Source: Candidatus Woesearchaeota archaeon (GTDB taxonomy: Archaea > Nanobdellota > Nanobdellia > Woesearchaeales > UBA583). Taken from it: a DNA stretch of 64,000 nucleotides. Location of the stretch: assembly GCA_023898345.1 (NCBI GenBank), contig CP060218.1, positions 1,302,001 through 1,366,000 of the forward strand. Direction: 5' to 3'. Position 1 is the stretch's first letter. Each line of letters starts with the position of its first letter. The translations under genes were made by a program, and so were the position numbers. A model generated the notes under the pieces. That model had not been told where the DNA came from and did no database searches. It was given only the letters and a program-made list of their open reading frames with translations. Shown in pieces: positions 33,196 through 41,189 of this stretch.

Positions 33196-33837
33196 ATGGG
33201 AAATAAGGATCTTCGTCTTGCTTTGATCATGCTTGGTGCCCCGGGTTCAGGGAAGGGAACTCAGGGTGAATTTTTAGAAAAATTTACTGGTTTTAAGCGA
33301 TATGTTATGAGTGATATTATCAAGAAAGAACTTAGGCCCGGAAATGCTCTTTATGATAGGGTTTTTAAGCAAGGAATTTTACTTGGCGACTCCGAGATTT
33401 TTGATTTGTTTCGTCGTTATTTTGGCTCTGAACAGCAAGTTATTATTGATGGTATTCCTCGTACTTTGGATCAGGCATACTGGCTTTATGGGTACTTGAT
33501 TAAGCATAAATATGATATTGAGCTTGTTTATTTGCATGTTGATGAGAAGAAATTAGTTAAGCGGGTGACATCTCGTTTTTACTGCCCTAAGTGTCATACT
33601 TTGTATAATACTCTTTCGAAAAAGTCTCAAAAGGAAGGCTTTTGTGATCATGATGGTGAAAAACTTATTCAAAGAGAAGATGATACGGAGAAGGTTTTCA
33701 AAGAGAGACTTAAGACTTTTGATGAGGTACGAAAGGTTATTTTGGATGTGTACAAGGGAGATGTTATTGAGGTTGATGGTGATCAGGATATTGAGAAAGT
33801 GAGCCAGGACATCATGAAGAAAATTATTTTAAGATGA
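33196..33837 (+). CDS. adk: Adenylate kinase (zinc-LID type)
   Basis: Interconverts ATP + AMP and two ADP. The 213 residues show the P-loop LGAPGSGKGTQGEFL, the AMP-binding segment with YVMSDIIKKEL, VIIDGIPRTLDQA, and a long LID with zinc ligands (CPKCHTL...GFCDHDGE, a Cys-Cys-Cys-Asp arrangement), then REDDTEKVFKERLKTF and a C-terminal VDGDQDIEKV. This is the bacterial-like, long-LID family rather than the archaeal trimeric AdkA type. A short possible leader ORF precedes it. The next gene starts 44 bases later in the same direction. Confidence 0.93.
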   Translation: MGNKDLRLALIMLGAPGSGKGTQGEFLEKFTGFKRYVMSDIIKKELRPGNALYDRVFKQGILLGDSEIFDLFRRYFGSEQQVIIDGIPRTLDQAYWLYGYLIKHKYDIELVYLHVDEKKLVKRVTSRFYCPKCHTLYNTLSKKSQKEGFCDHDGEKLIQREDDTEKVFKERLKTFDEVRKVILDVYKGDVIEVDGDQDIEKVSQDIMKKIILR

Positions 33838-33881
33838 GTTTTAACAAATTTTTATAAATTTTCTAGGTATTTCTTTTACTT

Positions 33882-35189
33882 ATGATTGTGAATTTTTCTC
33901 GTAAGTGTTTTTCTTCACTTACTACAAGTTTACTTTTAGTGCTAGTTGTTTTTTTTTCAATTTTTCTTTATCAGACTTTTTTTTCTTCTTTTATGGGTGG
34001 ATTTTTTTCCCAGATTGAAGGTATAGAAAGTTATAGGGGAGAGGAAATTATTTCACAGAATCTTGTTGGTTCAACGCTTTTCCTTTTTGCTAGTGGAACT
34101 GTTTCTTCTGCTTCTATTCGGGTAAATGGAGAACTTTGTTTAGAGAATCTTTCGTTTTCAGGGAGATCTAGTTTTGATATTGGAATTTGTCTTTTTTCTG
34201 CAGCCGATTCGACTCCTGAGATTTCTGTTTATACTAGGAATGGGATTTACACAAATAATTTTTTTCTTAATAATGAAGAGATGCTTTCTTTACCTTCGCT
34301 TGTCTGTCCTGATAATTACTCTTATGTTGAAGGTAATTCTACTTTTTCAACTTCTGATTTTTGTGTTATGAAATACGAGGCCAAAGATGTTGGTGGAGTT
34401 GCTGCTTCTTTGGCGGAGGGTTTTCCTTGGACTGATCTTACTTGGCAGCAGGCTGTTGCGAATTGTACTTCTTTGGGGTCTGCTTATCATCTTATAACGG
34501 AAAATGAATGGTTGACTGTTGCTGGCAATATTTATTCTGTTCCTTCTAACTGGAATACTTCTGTTGTTGGTTCAGGTTTTGTTTTTGTTGGTCATACTGA
34601 TGATGATCCGAGTCAGAGTTTGGAAGCGAGTTCTAATGATTCTTTGGGTTATTATGGTGTTGGTGATTCGGAATCTGCTTGTGATGGAACTTGGACTTCT
34701 TATCCTTCGTCTTCTTATGAAACCACGAGTGGTCTTTCTTGTTTTGGTCAGAAAAGAGTATTGACTTTATCCAGTGGTGATGTCATTTGGGATTTTTCAG
34801 GGAATGCTTATGAATTTGTGAATGACACAATTCTTTCAGCTTCTCGTTACCATGGTGGTGATTCTTTGTGGCTTAGCTATCATAGTGATGATGGAACAGG
34901 CAGTGTTGCTTCAAATGTTCCTGCTTTAAAATTACCTCCTTCTTCATATAATGCTTTTCAGGGGACTGGAAGATATTTTGATGGAGCTTCAACAGGAGGT
35001 GCTCAAAATGATGTTAATGAGTATCCGGATTATTGTACTGGTCTTTGTGCTTCTGTTGCAGTTTTCATAAGAGGGGGTGGCTATGAAGATGGTTTTGGTT
35101 CTGGGACTTATGCTCTTACTCTTTTTTCAGGGCGTTCGCGAAAGCTTTCTTCTCTTATTGGTTTTCGTTGTGTTTATACTGGAGAATAA
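33882..35189 (+). CDS. Membrane-anchored protein with FGE/sulfatase-modifying-factor-like domain
   Basis: 435 residues: an N-terminal membrane helix (TSLLLVLVVFFSIFLYQTFF), an outer linker with a Ser/Thr-rich beta region, then from about residue 145 an FGE-like fold. Supporting blocks are DFCVMKYEAKDVGG, AYHLITENEWLTVAGNI, DVIWDFSGNAYEFVND, FIRGGGYEDG and RSRKLSSLIGFRCVY, the usual order for formylglycine-generating-enzyme-type domains. Catalytic Cys residues of true FGE are not clear, so this may be a ligand-binding variant (such domains also occur in diversity-generating target proteins). A TTTTTATAAAT box lies about 27 bases before the ATG. Confidence 0.7.
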   Translation: MIVNFSRKCFSSLTTSLLLVLVVFFSIFLYQTFFSSFMGGFFSQIEGIESYRGEEIISQNLVGSTLFLFASGTVSSASIRVNGELCLENLSFSGRSSFDIGICLFSAADSTPEISVYTRNGIYTNNFFLNNEEMLSLPSLVCPDNYSYVEGNSTFSTSDFCVMKYEAKDVGGVAASLAEGFPWTDLTWQQAVANCTSLGSAYHLITENEWLTVAGNIYSVPSNWNTSVVGSGFVFVGHTDDDPSQSLEASSNDSLGYYGVGDSESACDGTWTSYPSSSYETTSGLSCFGQKRVLTLSSGDVIWDFSGNAYEFVNDTILSASRYHGGDSLWLSYHSDDGTGSVASNVPALKLPPSSYNAFQGTGRYFDGASTGGAQNDVNEYPDYCTGLCASVAVFIRGGGYEDGFGSGTYALTLFSGRSRKLSSLIGFRCVYTGE

Positions 35190-35242
35190 TTTTTTTGGGA
35201 ATTTTTAGAAATATTTTTATGCTTTTTTCTTTTCTATTTTTT

Positions 35243-35761
35243 ATGATTATTGCTCTTAGTGGTTCTGTTGGTACTGGGAAGACTTCTTTGGCGAATGCAT
35301 TGGGAAAGTATTTGAACGCTGAGGTTTGGCATTTGAATGAGGAGGCAAAGAAGTTTACTCTTTCTTATGATGATGCTGTTGATACTTTTGATTTTGATTT
35401 AGAGGCTCTTCTTGTTGCTATTGAAAAGAAACTTGGAGTGTGGGATTTGTCGTCGTCTCTGATTTTGGAGTCTCATTTTGCTCATCATCTTAGTCCTGAG
35501 TTTGTTGACGTTCTTTTTATTGTGAATAGGGACTTGAAGGCTTTGAAGCATGTGTATTGGGAAAGGGGATATAATGAACAAAAAATTGTTGAAAATCTTG
35601 AGGTTGAGGCAATGGATGTGTGTTATCAGGAAGCTTTGGAGGAGGGGTGGCCAAGAAGTCGAGTTTTCTTTGTCGCTAATGATAGGGAGTTTGATTTTAT
35701 TGTAAAGGATTTGGTAAAGAAGCTTCTAAAGACGAAACTTAGACGTAAGTCTGGTCTTTGA
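35243..35761 (+). CDS. AK6/Fap7-type adenylate kinase-like NTPase
   Basis: AK6/Fap7 acts late in small ribosomal subunit assembly and has adenylate-kinase and ATPase activity. The chosen ATG (35243) begins MIIALSGSVGTGKTSLANAL, a short-P-loop kinase start, and has an AAATATTTTTATG box about 25 bases before; the open frame from 35168 has an extra hydrophobic stretch that is unlikely. Further family marks are WHLNEEAKK, ESHFAHHLS (the nucleotide-binding HFA-type motif), VNRDLKALKHVYWERGYNEQ and VENLEVEAMDVCYQEAL. Length 172 residues fits. Confidence 0.88.
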   Translation: MIIALSGSVGTGKTSLANALGKYLNAEVWHLNEEAKKFTLSYDDAVDTFDFDLEALLVAIEKKLGVWDLSSSLILESHFAHHLSPEFVDVLFIVNRDLKALKHVYWERGYNEQKIVENLEVEAMDVCYQEALEEGWPRSRVFFVANDREFDFIVKDLVKKLLKTKLRRKSGL

Positions 35762-35899
35762 GCAGGGATTTTTTACAAAAGTCAGTTGCTTTTCTGAAAA
35801 CGTTAATTATAAAATTAGTGGAGTTTTCTAGTTAGTTGTATTTATCCAGTTGCCTTCCTTTTCAAATAAACTTTATAAATATAAAATTGGGTTTTTTTA

Positions 35900-36355
35900 A
35901 TGATGTTTAGAAAAAAGTCTCAACAAGCAATTGAATTTACGATTATTTTTATTTTTATGCTTCTTATTATTGGTGTTCTTATTTACATTTTTAGTCTTTA
36001 TGCAATTGAATTCAAAAATGAAGAACTGAAAAAGGAAAGAGATAGTTTTGCCCAGATGATCATTACAGAAACGGAAATAGCTAATAAGGTTCAGCAAGGG
36101 TACTCAAGAAATGTTACTATTGCTGAGCATTTAGTTGAGCGTTTTCAGCCAAATATTACAAATGACTATATAATTTTAAATGACTCTTTAGATTTGGGAA
36201 ATGACAATGGTAAAATTTATTACTATGAATTTCCGGGAAATGTTTCTCTTAGTTATAGTGAAGTAGATCTTAATGGAAATTCTAAACCAGAGGGTATTCT
36301 TCAAATTCAGAAAAATGTAACAGAAGAAAATAAAAACTATATTACACTAACTTAA
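35900..36355 (+). CDS. Type IV pilin-like protein (class III signal)
   Basis: A 151-residue protein with a short basic head (RKKSQQAIEF) followed at once by a long hydrophobic helix (TIIFIFMLLIIGVLIYIFSLY). This is the shape of an archaeal prepilin: cleavage before the Q/A-I-E segment with Glu at about +5. The remainder is polar with several Asn-X-Ser/Thr sites. No pilus motor or peptidase gene is next to it, though the membrane operon upstream could be linked. A TTTATAAATAT box lies about 27 bases before the ATG. Confidence 0.75.
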   Translation: MMFRKKSQQAIEFTIIFIFMLLIIGVLIYIFSLYAIEFKNEELKKERDSFAQMIITETEIANKVQQGYSRNVTIAEHLVERFQPNITNDYIILNDSLDLGNDNGKIYYYEFPGNVSLSYSEVDLNGNSKPEGILQIQKNVTEENKNYITLT

Positions 36356-36365
36356 AATATTGAAA

Positions 36366-36671
36366 ATGGTAGAAGAGAAAAAAACTGAAATAAAAAAGGC
36401 TTACAAAATTGTTCACGATAGAGATATTTGTATCGGGTGTTCAGCTTGTGCTAGTGTTTGTCCTAAGTATTGGGAGATGGAGGATGATGGCAAATCGTCT
36501 ATTATTGGGCATGAAAAAACTGGAAATGGAGAAGAAGAAGTTTTGGGTAGTAATGAGGAGGCTTTAACTCAGGATTATGAAGGAAATCTTGATGCGGCTG
36601 AATCTTGTCCTGTGAATTGTATTCATATTTTTGAAATTGATAAGAATAAGGAAGAAAAAAAAATACTTTGA
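36366..36671 (+). CDS. Single-cluster [4Fe-4S] ferredoxin
   Basis: Small electron carrier. The cluster motif is CIGCSACASVCP (three ligands, with the fourth Cys of the motif free or paired) and the distant ligand lies in AAESCPVNCIHI, the pattern of one-cluster archaeal and thermophile ferredoxins. A Lys-rich head and an acidic middle loop (GNGEEEVLGSNEEA) are extra. Of two possible starts the ATG at 36366 is used. 101 residues. It follows the pilin-like gene by 10 bases and is probably co-transcribed. Confidence 0.9.
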   Translation: MVEEKKTEIKKAYKIVHDRDICIGCSACASVCPKYWEMEDDGKSSIIGHEKTGNGEEEVLGSNEEALTQDYEGNLDAAESCPVNCIHIFEIDKNKEEKKIL

Positions 36672-36704
36672 ATGTTGTCACTTTGAATAACAACAATCAA
36701 AAGA

Positions 36705-36713
36705 TTTATAAAT
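36705..36713 (+). promoter_or_regulatory. TATA-like box of the candidate small RNA
   Basis: TTTATAAAT centred near 36709, about 26 bases before the first base of the hairpin at 36735. No ORF follows at the expected distance. Confidence 0.5.
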
Positions 36714-36734
36714 TCTAATGCTTTAGTAACTACT

Positions 36735-36788
36735 ATCGAGTGAAGCGCGAGCCTGACGCCGATTATCCGATGGCTCCCTCCACTTGAT
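36735..36788 (+). ncRNA. Candidate small RNA gene with K-turn-like hairpin
   Basis: The predicted start point, 26 bases after a TATA-like box, coincides with the first base of a G/C-rich imperfect hairpin. The lower stem ATCGAGTG pairs with CACTTGAT (eight pairs with one G-T). An internal loop (AAGCGC / CCTC) is followed by an upper stem GAGCC/GGCTC. The apical part has TGA on one side and GAT on the other, which could stack as tandem G-A pairs like a K-loop. A T-rich sequence (GATTTTATG) ends it. This shape recalls archaeal H/ACA guide RNAs, but no ACA box is visible, so the class is open. Confidence 0.45.
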
Positions 36789-37017
36789 CCCGATTTTATG
36801 TGCTATTTCTTGTCTGTTGTTTTTCTTTGTTGAAGATGTTGGAAGAACTAATTAGAATTTTCAAAGAGATGGACAGATAACTGTTGATCTTAATATTTCT
36901 CAGGTAACTTTTGAACTTGTTTGTTTTTCGAAACTTTTAGTAAATAGAAGTTAGATTTTTCTTATCTGAGGAAATTCTCTGAGAAAGTATTAAAAGGTAG
37001 ATTCTTTCTGTTTTTTT
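36789..37017. other. Untranslated stretch before thyA
   Basis: About 230 bases between the RNA candidate and thyA with no convincing ORF. Near 36985-37000 there is an AGTATTAAAAGG sequence about 25 bases before the thyA ATG that may be its TATA box. I see no repeat copy here. Confidence 0.35.
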
Positions 37018-38454
37018 ATGAAAGATCCAAAGAGTCCTCAATGGCCAATTTACTATAAAGATCAGGTTTATGTTAAAGATCCTTTTCATCATGTTGGTAT
37101 TCTTACTTTGTGGAGTAAGAAGGATATTTATATTCAAAAATTTGAGTCTAGCTCTTATAATACTATTGGGCAGCTCTATTCTAGGGAGGAGGGGATTTCT
37201 TCCTTTGTGCGTAATCTTTTAGCAAATAAATATATTAGAGATGTTGTTTTGGTTGGGGTTGATATGAACAACTGTGTTCCTGCTATAAAAGCTTTTTTTG
37301 AAAGTGGGGTTGATGAAAAGGGAACTATTCTGAACTGTCAGTTTGAATCTGCAATAGATAGTAATATTTCTAAAGCTAGTGTTGATGAATTGAGAAAGCA
37401 TGTTACTTTACATGATTTGCATTCTGTAAGGGATTATGAACAGCTTTGCGAGTATGTTGAACATATTGAAAAGAGAGATTCTTGGGGAGAGTTTGAACTT
37501 TTTCCTGAACCTGAAGCGCCAAAAATTGAAACTTTTCCTTCTTTGAAGAGTGGTTTTTTTGTTGAAGCTCCAACGGTTGCTCAGGCGTGGCATAAGATTT
37601 TGAAAACTATTATGAAGTTTGGAACTGTTAAGCCTTCTCATTACTCAGAGGATCAAAGGGAGCTTATTGCTTTTACAAGTGTTATAAGGTGTGAGGATCC
37701 TGAAAATCCAAAACTTGATGAGCATTTTCCTTTTACAAAGGAAGAGTTAGAATTTTATATTCCTCAGGTTACGACGGCACAGGGTTTTGATGGACTTTCT
37801 TATACGTATGGGAGTCGAATGATGAATCATGATGGTATTAATCAAGTTGAACAGATGATTCAGGAATTGAAAAGGGATTCTTTTTCCCGTCGTGCGCTTG
37901 CTTTTACTTGGAATGTTAAACTTGATTATCAGAGTAAAAATCCTCCTTGTCTTGATCTTATTCAGGCGCTTATTCAGGATAATAAGCTTTATTTGACGGC
38001 GTATATTCGTTCTAATGAAATGTATGAGGCTTGGCCGCGTAATGCGCTTGCACTTCGTCGCTTGCAAAAGCAGATTTGTGATGGCGTTGGTTGTTCTCTT
38101 GGAAATCTTATTATTGTTTCAAATTCTGCACATATTTATGAGAGAAATTTTTCGAAGGTTAATCTTATTATTGAGAAGACAAATAAATGGACAAGTTGGG
38201 ATTCAGATCCAAATGGGAGTGTTCTTATTACCGTGAATGGGGATATGATTGTTATGCAGCATCAGAGTTCAAGTGGGAAAAAGCTTGCTCAGTATGAAGC
38301 GAGAACTGCACTAGAAGCTTATAAAATTCTTAGTCGTGAACTTACAGTTTCTAAGGTTGAACATGCTTTTGATGTTGGCTGTGAGTTGCAAAAGGCAGAG
38401 ATTGCTATTCGAACTGGTCAGGAGTACAGACAGGATCAAGTCCTTAAATTTTAG
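37018..38454 (+). CDS. thyA: Thymidylate synthase ThyA-type with N-terminal extra domain
   Basis: Converts dUMP to dTMP. The C-terminal part holds the family motifs: YTYGSRMMNHDGINQ, FSRRALAFTWN with the phosphate-binding Arg residues, the catalytic Cys in NPPCLDLIQ (about residue 310), YIRSNEMYEAWPRN, and LIIVSNSAHIYERN. The first 160 residues form a separate domain (HVGILTLWSKKDIYIQKFE...VLVGVDMNNCVPAIKAFF), as in archaeal thymidylate synthases that carry a DUF4346-like N-terminal domain. At 478 residues it is about 250 longer than bacterial ThyA. A dCMP deaminase, which makes its substrate, converges on it with a 4-base overlap. Confidence 0.92.
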   Translation: MKDPKSPQWPIYYKDQVYVKDPFHHVGILTLWSKKDIYIQKFESSSYNTIGQLYSREEGISSFVRNLLANKYIRDVVLVGVDMNNCVPAIKAFFESGVDEKGTILNCQFESAIDSNISKASVDELRKHVTLHDLHSVRDYEQLCEYVEHIEKRDSWGEFELFPEPEAPKIETFPSLKSGFFVEAPTVAQAWHKILKTIMKFGTVKPSHYSEDQRELIAFTSVIRCEDPENPKLDEHFPFTKEELEFYIPQVTTAQGFDGLSYTYGSRMMNHDGINQVEQMIQELKRDSFSRRALAFTWNVKLDYQSKNPPCLDLIQALIQDNKLYLTAYIRSNEMYEAWPRNALALRRLQKQICDGVGCSLGNLIIVSNSAHIYERNFSKVNLIIEKTNKWTSWDSDPNGSVLITVNGDMIVMQHQSSSGKKLAQYEARTALEAYKILSRELTVSKVEHAFDVGCELQKAEIAIRTGQEYRQDQVLKF

Positions 38455-38975
38455 TTTTCGTAAAACTCGTTTGTCTGAGTGAGTAGTGTGACAAACTCTT
38501 TATCTTCTATGTCTAAATCATTAAAAGAAATATATTCTATTTCTGCTGAACGGAACATTAATTCTGCTGCTTTATTTTCTTCTTCGTGGTTAAGTTTTTT
38601 TCTCAAATATACTACTTTTTTAATGCCGACTTGTACGATGGATTTAGTACATTCTTTACATGGAAATTGTGTGACGTACAGGGTTGCGTCTTCGAGATTT
38701 TGGGAGATTCGATTGTGGATGGCGTTTTGTTCGGCGTGTATGACGTAGGTGTGCTTTGAACAATATATGTTCTTATCATCTTCATCTTCCCAGACATGTG
38801 GCAACTCGTCAGATAAGCCGCGTGGGAGTCCGTTGTAGCCAACTCCGACGATGCGTTTGTGTGCATTTACAATGCAAGCTCCATTTTGTGTTTTCTTATC
38901 TTTGGAACGAAAGGAAGAAAGGATTGCAACTGCCATAAAATAACAGTCCCATGACATGTACTTTTCTTTTTTCAT
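38451..38975 (-). CDS. Deoxycytidylate (dCMP) deaminase
   Basis: Makes dUMP from dCMP, feeding thymidylate synthase. The 174 residues show the zinc motifs of the cytidine/deoxycytidylate deaminase fold: HAEQNAIHN (His ligand and catalytic Glu) and FPCKECTKSIVQ (two Cys ligands). The N-terminal MSWDCYFMAVAILSSFRSKD and NGACIVNAHKRIVGVGYNG are typical for dCMP deaminase and its allosteric region. An AATTTAAATAAC box lies about 25 bases upstream, supporting the start used. It overlaps the end of thyA by four bases, tail to tail. Confidence 0.93.
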   Translation of the reverse strand: MKKEKYMSWDCYFMAVAILSSFRSKDKKTQNGACIVNAHKRIVGVGYNGLPRGLSDELPHVWEDEDDKNIYCSKHTYVIHAEQNAIHNRISQNLEDATLYVTQFPCKECTKSIVQVGIKKVVYLRKKLNHEEENKAAELMFRSAEIEYISFNDLDIEDKEFVTLLTQTNEFYEN

Positions 38976-39072
38976 GATGGGAGCGAAAGTCGGAGTTATT
39001 TAAATTTGTTTGTTGGTGCTTGTGTCTTGGAAAACTCCTAAACTATATAAAAACAAGGGACGTAGCCACAGC

Positions 39073-40422
39073 ATGGAGCCAAAAGTTGCCAAAACATACT
39101 ATTCCAGACCTGAAATTCAACAGGCACTTCTTCGTTTTGCCAAGGAAAGGGAAATTGGTGTTATGTTTGACGGCTACTTTGGCAAGCGTCCGGATGTTCT
39201 TGAAAATATTTATGATATCAAAAAGGTTGTTGAGAAGGGTGTTTTTTCTTTTCACTGCTCGGAGGAGCGCTGGACAAATCCACTTTTGTTGGGTACTGAG
39301 AAGAATGAAGAGGATCGTAATAAAAATAGGAGTGGTTGGGATTTAATTTTAGATCTTGATGGTAAGGCTTTTGAGTATTCTAAGATTATTGGGAAAATTA
39401 TTTTGGACTTTCTTGGGGAACTTCACATTAAGAGTGTGAGTGTTAAATTTTCTGGAAATAAGGGTTTTCATATTGCTGTTCCTTTTGAGGCTTTCTCTTC
39501 GCAAATTATTGGTCTTGGTGAGACGAGAACTTTTTTTCCTGAGGCTGCGCGCAAGATTGCTTCGTACATTGTGTATGAGTTGAGGGGTAAGTTTTCAAAA
39601 GCGCTTTTGGAGTATGAAGGGAGTTTGGAGCATATTGCTGAGAAATATTCTATTCCTATTAAGGATTTGATTTGTGACGATAAGGATTCTTTGAATTTTG
39701 ATTATATGAAAATTATTGAGGTTGATACTATTTTGATTTCGTCTCGTCATCTTTTTCGTATGCCGTATTCTTTGAATGAAAAATCTGGACTTGCAAGTAT
39801 TCCTGTGAAGAAAGAACATCTTGAACACTTTGAACGCTTTTTGGCTAAACCTGAGAAAGTTGATCCGTCGAAATATGGTGACTTTGAATTTTTGGCTTAC
39901 AAGGAGGAATGGGGAAAGGATGCTGATGTTCTTTTGCTTAAGGCTTATGAGGACGATTATAGTGATATGATTTCGCAAAGTATTCATACGCTTGCTAAAA
40001 GAAATGCTGAGTTTGTATATGAAATTAATGAGGAGGTTGAAATGAAGGATTTTCCGAAAACGATTTTGTATATTCTTGATCATAATTTTGAGGATGGAAA
40101 AAAGAGGGCGCTTTTTGTTCTGCTTTGTTACTTGTATGGGATTAAGTGGAAGTCGGATACGGTGAAGCAGCTTATTGAGGAATGGAATGGAAAACAGGAG
40201 AATGCTTTGAAGCAAACGTATGTACGTGCGCAGGTTACGTGGTTTGAGAATAGCTCTAAAAGTATTATTCCTAATTATGACAATGAGAATTATTACAAAA
40301 ATATTGGTATTCCGGAAGATGTTCTTGTTAAGGATAAGAAGAAATTTTTGAAAAGGGAAATGAAGAATCCTCTTCATTATACGCATACTTTTTTGGCAAA
40401 GAAAAATTCAGAGAAGAAGTAG
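39073..40422 (+). CDS. One-chain DNA primase PriS-PriL fusion, Fe-S cysteines absent
   Basis: Makes RNA or DNA primers. The N-terminal two thirds are PriS-like: YYSRPEIQQALLRFAKEREI, the metal-binding WDLILDLDGK, and VKFSGNKGFHIAVPFE with the usual SGxxGxH motif. From about residue 320 the chain resembles the PriL C-terminal domain: FPKTILYILDHNFEDGKKRA, the RAQVTWFEN region, and IPNYDNENYYKNIGIP...EMKNPLHYTH. The four PriL Fe-S cysteines are not there. Start at 39073 fits an ACTATATAAAA box 27 bases upstream. One-chain primases are known from Nanoarchaeota and related DPANN. Confidence 0.87.
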   Translation: MEPKVAKTYYSRPEIQQALLRFAKEREIGVMFDGYFGKRPDVLENIYDIKKVVEKGVFSFHCSEERWTNPLLLGTEKNEEDRNKNRSGWDLILDLDGKAFEYSKIIGKIILDFLGELHIKSVSVKFSGNKGFHIAVPFEAFSSQIIGLGETRTFFPEAARKIASYIVYELRGKFSKALLEYEGSLEHIAEKYSIPIKDLICDDKDSLNFDYMKIIEVDTILISSRHLFRMPYSLNEKSGLASIPVKKEHLEHFERFLAKPEKVDPSKYGDFEFLAYKEEWGKDADVLLLKAYEDDYSDMISQSIHTLAKRNAEFVYEINEEVEMKDFPKTILYILDHNFEDGKKRALFVLLCYLYGIKWKSDTVKQLIEEWNGKQENALKQTYVRAQVTWFENSSKSIIPNYDNENYYKNIGIPEDVLVKDKKKFLKREMKNPLHYTHTFLAKKNSEKK

Positions 40423-40428
40423 AGAAGG

Positions 40429-40455
40429 CGCTAAAATGTGTTTTTCTGTTTAGCG
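40429..40455. terminator. Shared hairpin between convergent primase and DUF655 genes
   Basis: CGCTAAA at 40429-40435 pairs with TTTAGCG at 40449-40455 around a T-rich loop. It covers the stop codon of the DUF655 gene and lies just after the primase stop, so it could serve both strands. Confidence 0.45.
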
Positions 40456-41028
40456 TCTTGTGAAAATCTTGAAGTCGTCGTTTCCTTCTAGTTCGTCAAC
40501 AATTCTTTGTGCAAGTGCTTTTTGTGGGTCTGATATGAATGTGCAGCGTGTTTTGATGTCTTTGAAATTTTCAAATGGTTTTTCTTCACGAATTTCCAAA
40601 ATTTGTGCAAGGTGTTTTTTTCCTATTCCGGGAATGGATTCGAGGGAGTGTTTTCGGATGGTAATTGGTCCTGCTTTGTTGAAAAAGGCAACAAAATCGT
40701 TTTCTCTTTCGTCTATAATGTCTTGGAGGGCAAACAGTAATTCTGATTTGGCAGCTCCTGAAAGTTTTGAGGGGTCTATTGTTCTTTTGATGTACTGGAT
40801 TTTGTCTCTGCGTCCTTCTCCTATGTACACCTTGTCTGTCGGTTTCACAGTTGCCCCAGTTTTTGGGGAGAGTTCAAGTAGGGTGAATGATGTTGTTCCT
40901 ATTGCTTGAATGATTTCTCCGCCTCTGAATGAATCTTGTCCTTCAAGTACAACATCCAGAACGATAGCATATTCTTCTCTCAAAGCTTCTCTGTCTGTAC
41001 CGTGGCCTGAACGTGTTGTGTTTCTCAT
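40450..41028 (-). CDS. DUF655 protein (OB-like plus helix-hairpin-helix)
   Basis: DUF655 is an archaeal family of probable nucleic-acid-binding proteins of unknown function. The 192 residues contain the family start EEYAIVLDVVLEGQDSF, IQAIGTTSFTLLELSP, VYIGEGRRDKIQYIKRTI, and the helix-hairpin-helix ESIPGIGKKHLAQILEIREE, followed by FENFKDIKTRC. The order is OB-like beta region then HhH, so single-stranded or junction DNA binding is plausible. An ATTTATAAAATAC box lies about 35-40 bases upstream. It is convergent with the primase gene; a functional link in replication is only a guess. Confidence 0.88.
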   Translation of the reverse strand: MRNTTRSGHGTDREALREEYAIVLDVVLEGQDSFRGGEIIQAIGTTSFTLLELSPKTGATVKPTDKVYIGEGRRDKIQYIKRTIDPSKLSGAAKSELLFALQDIIDERENDFVAFFNKAGPITIRKHSLESIPGIGKKHLAQILEIREEKPFENFKDIKTRCTFISDPQKALAQRIVDELEGNDDFKIFTRR

Positions 41029-41189
41029 CTTTACTCTAAATGGAAAAAGGGAATAATGTATTTTATAAATCTTTGTGATTGCTTGGCTTTTTATGTTTCA
41101 AGGGGAAAAATTTTATGAGGGGGAAGTTTTTTGGGTGTTCCTTCTTAGTGCTCGACAAAGAATAAATATTATTTTTCTGATATGTTCTT

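Noticed and set aside
36672..37017. A tRNA or SRP RNA in the G/C-rich element near 36735
   Set aside because: No T-loop, acceptor or GNAR-loop consensus is visible; the hairpin is too short for SRP RNA.
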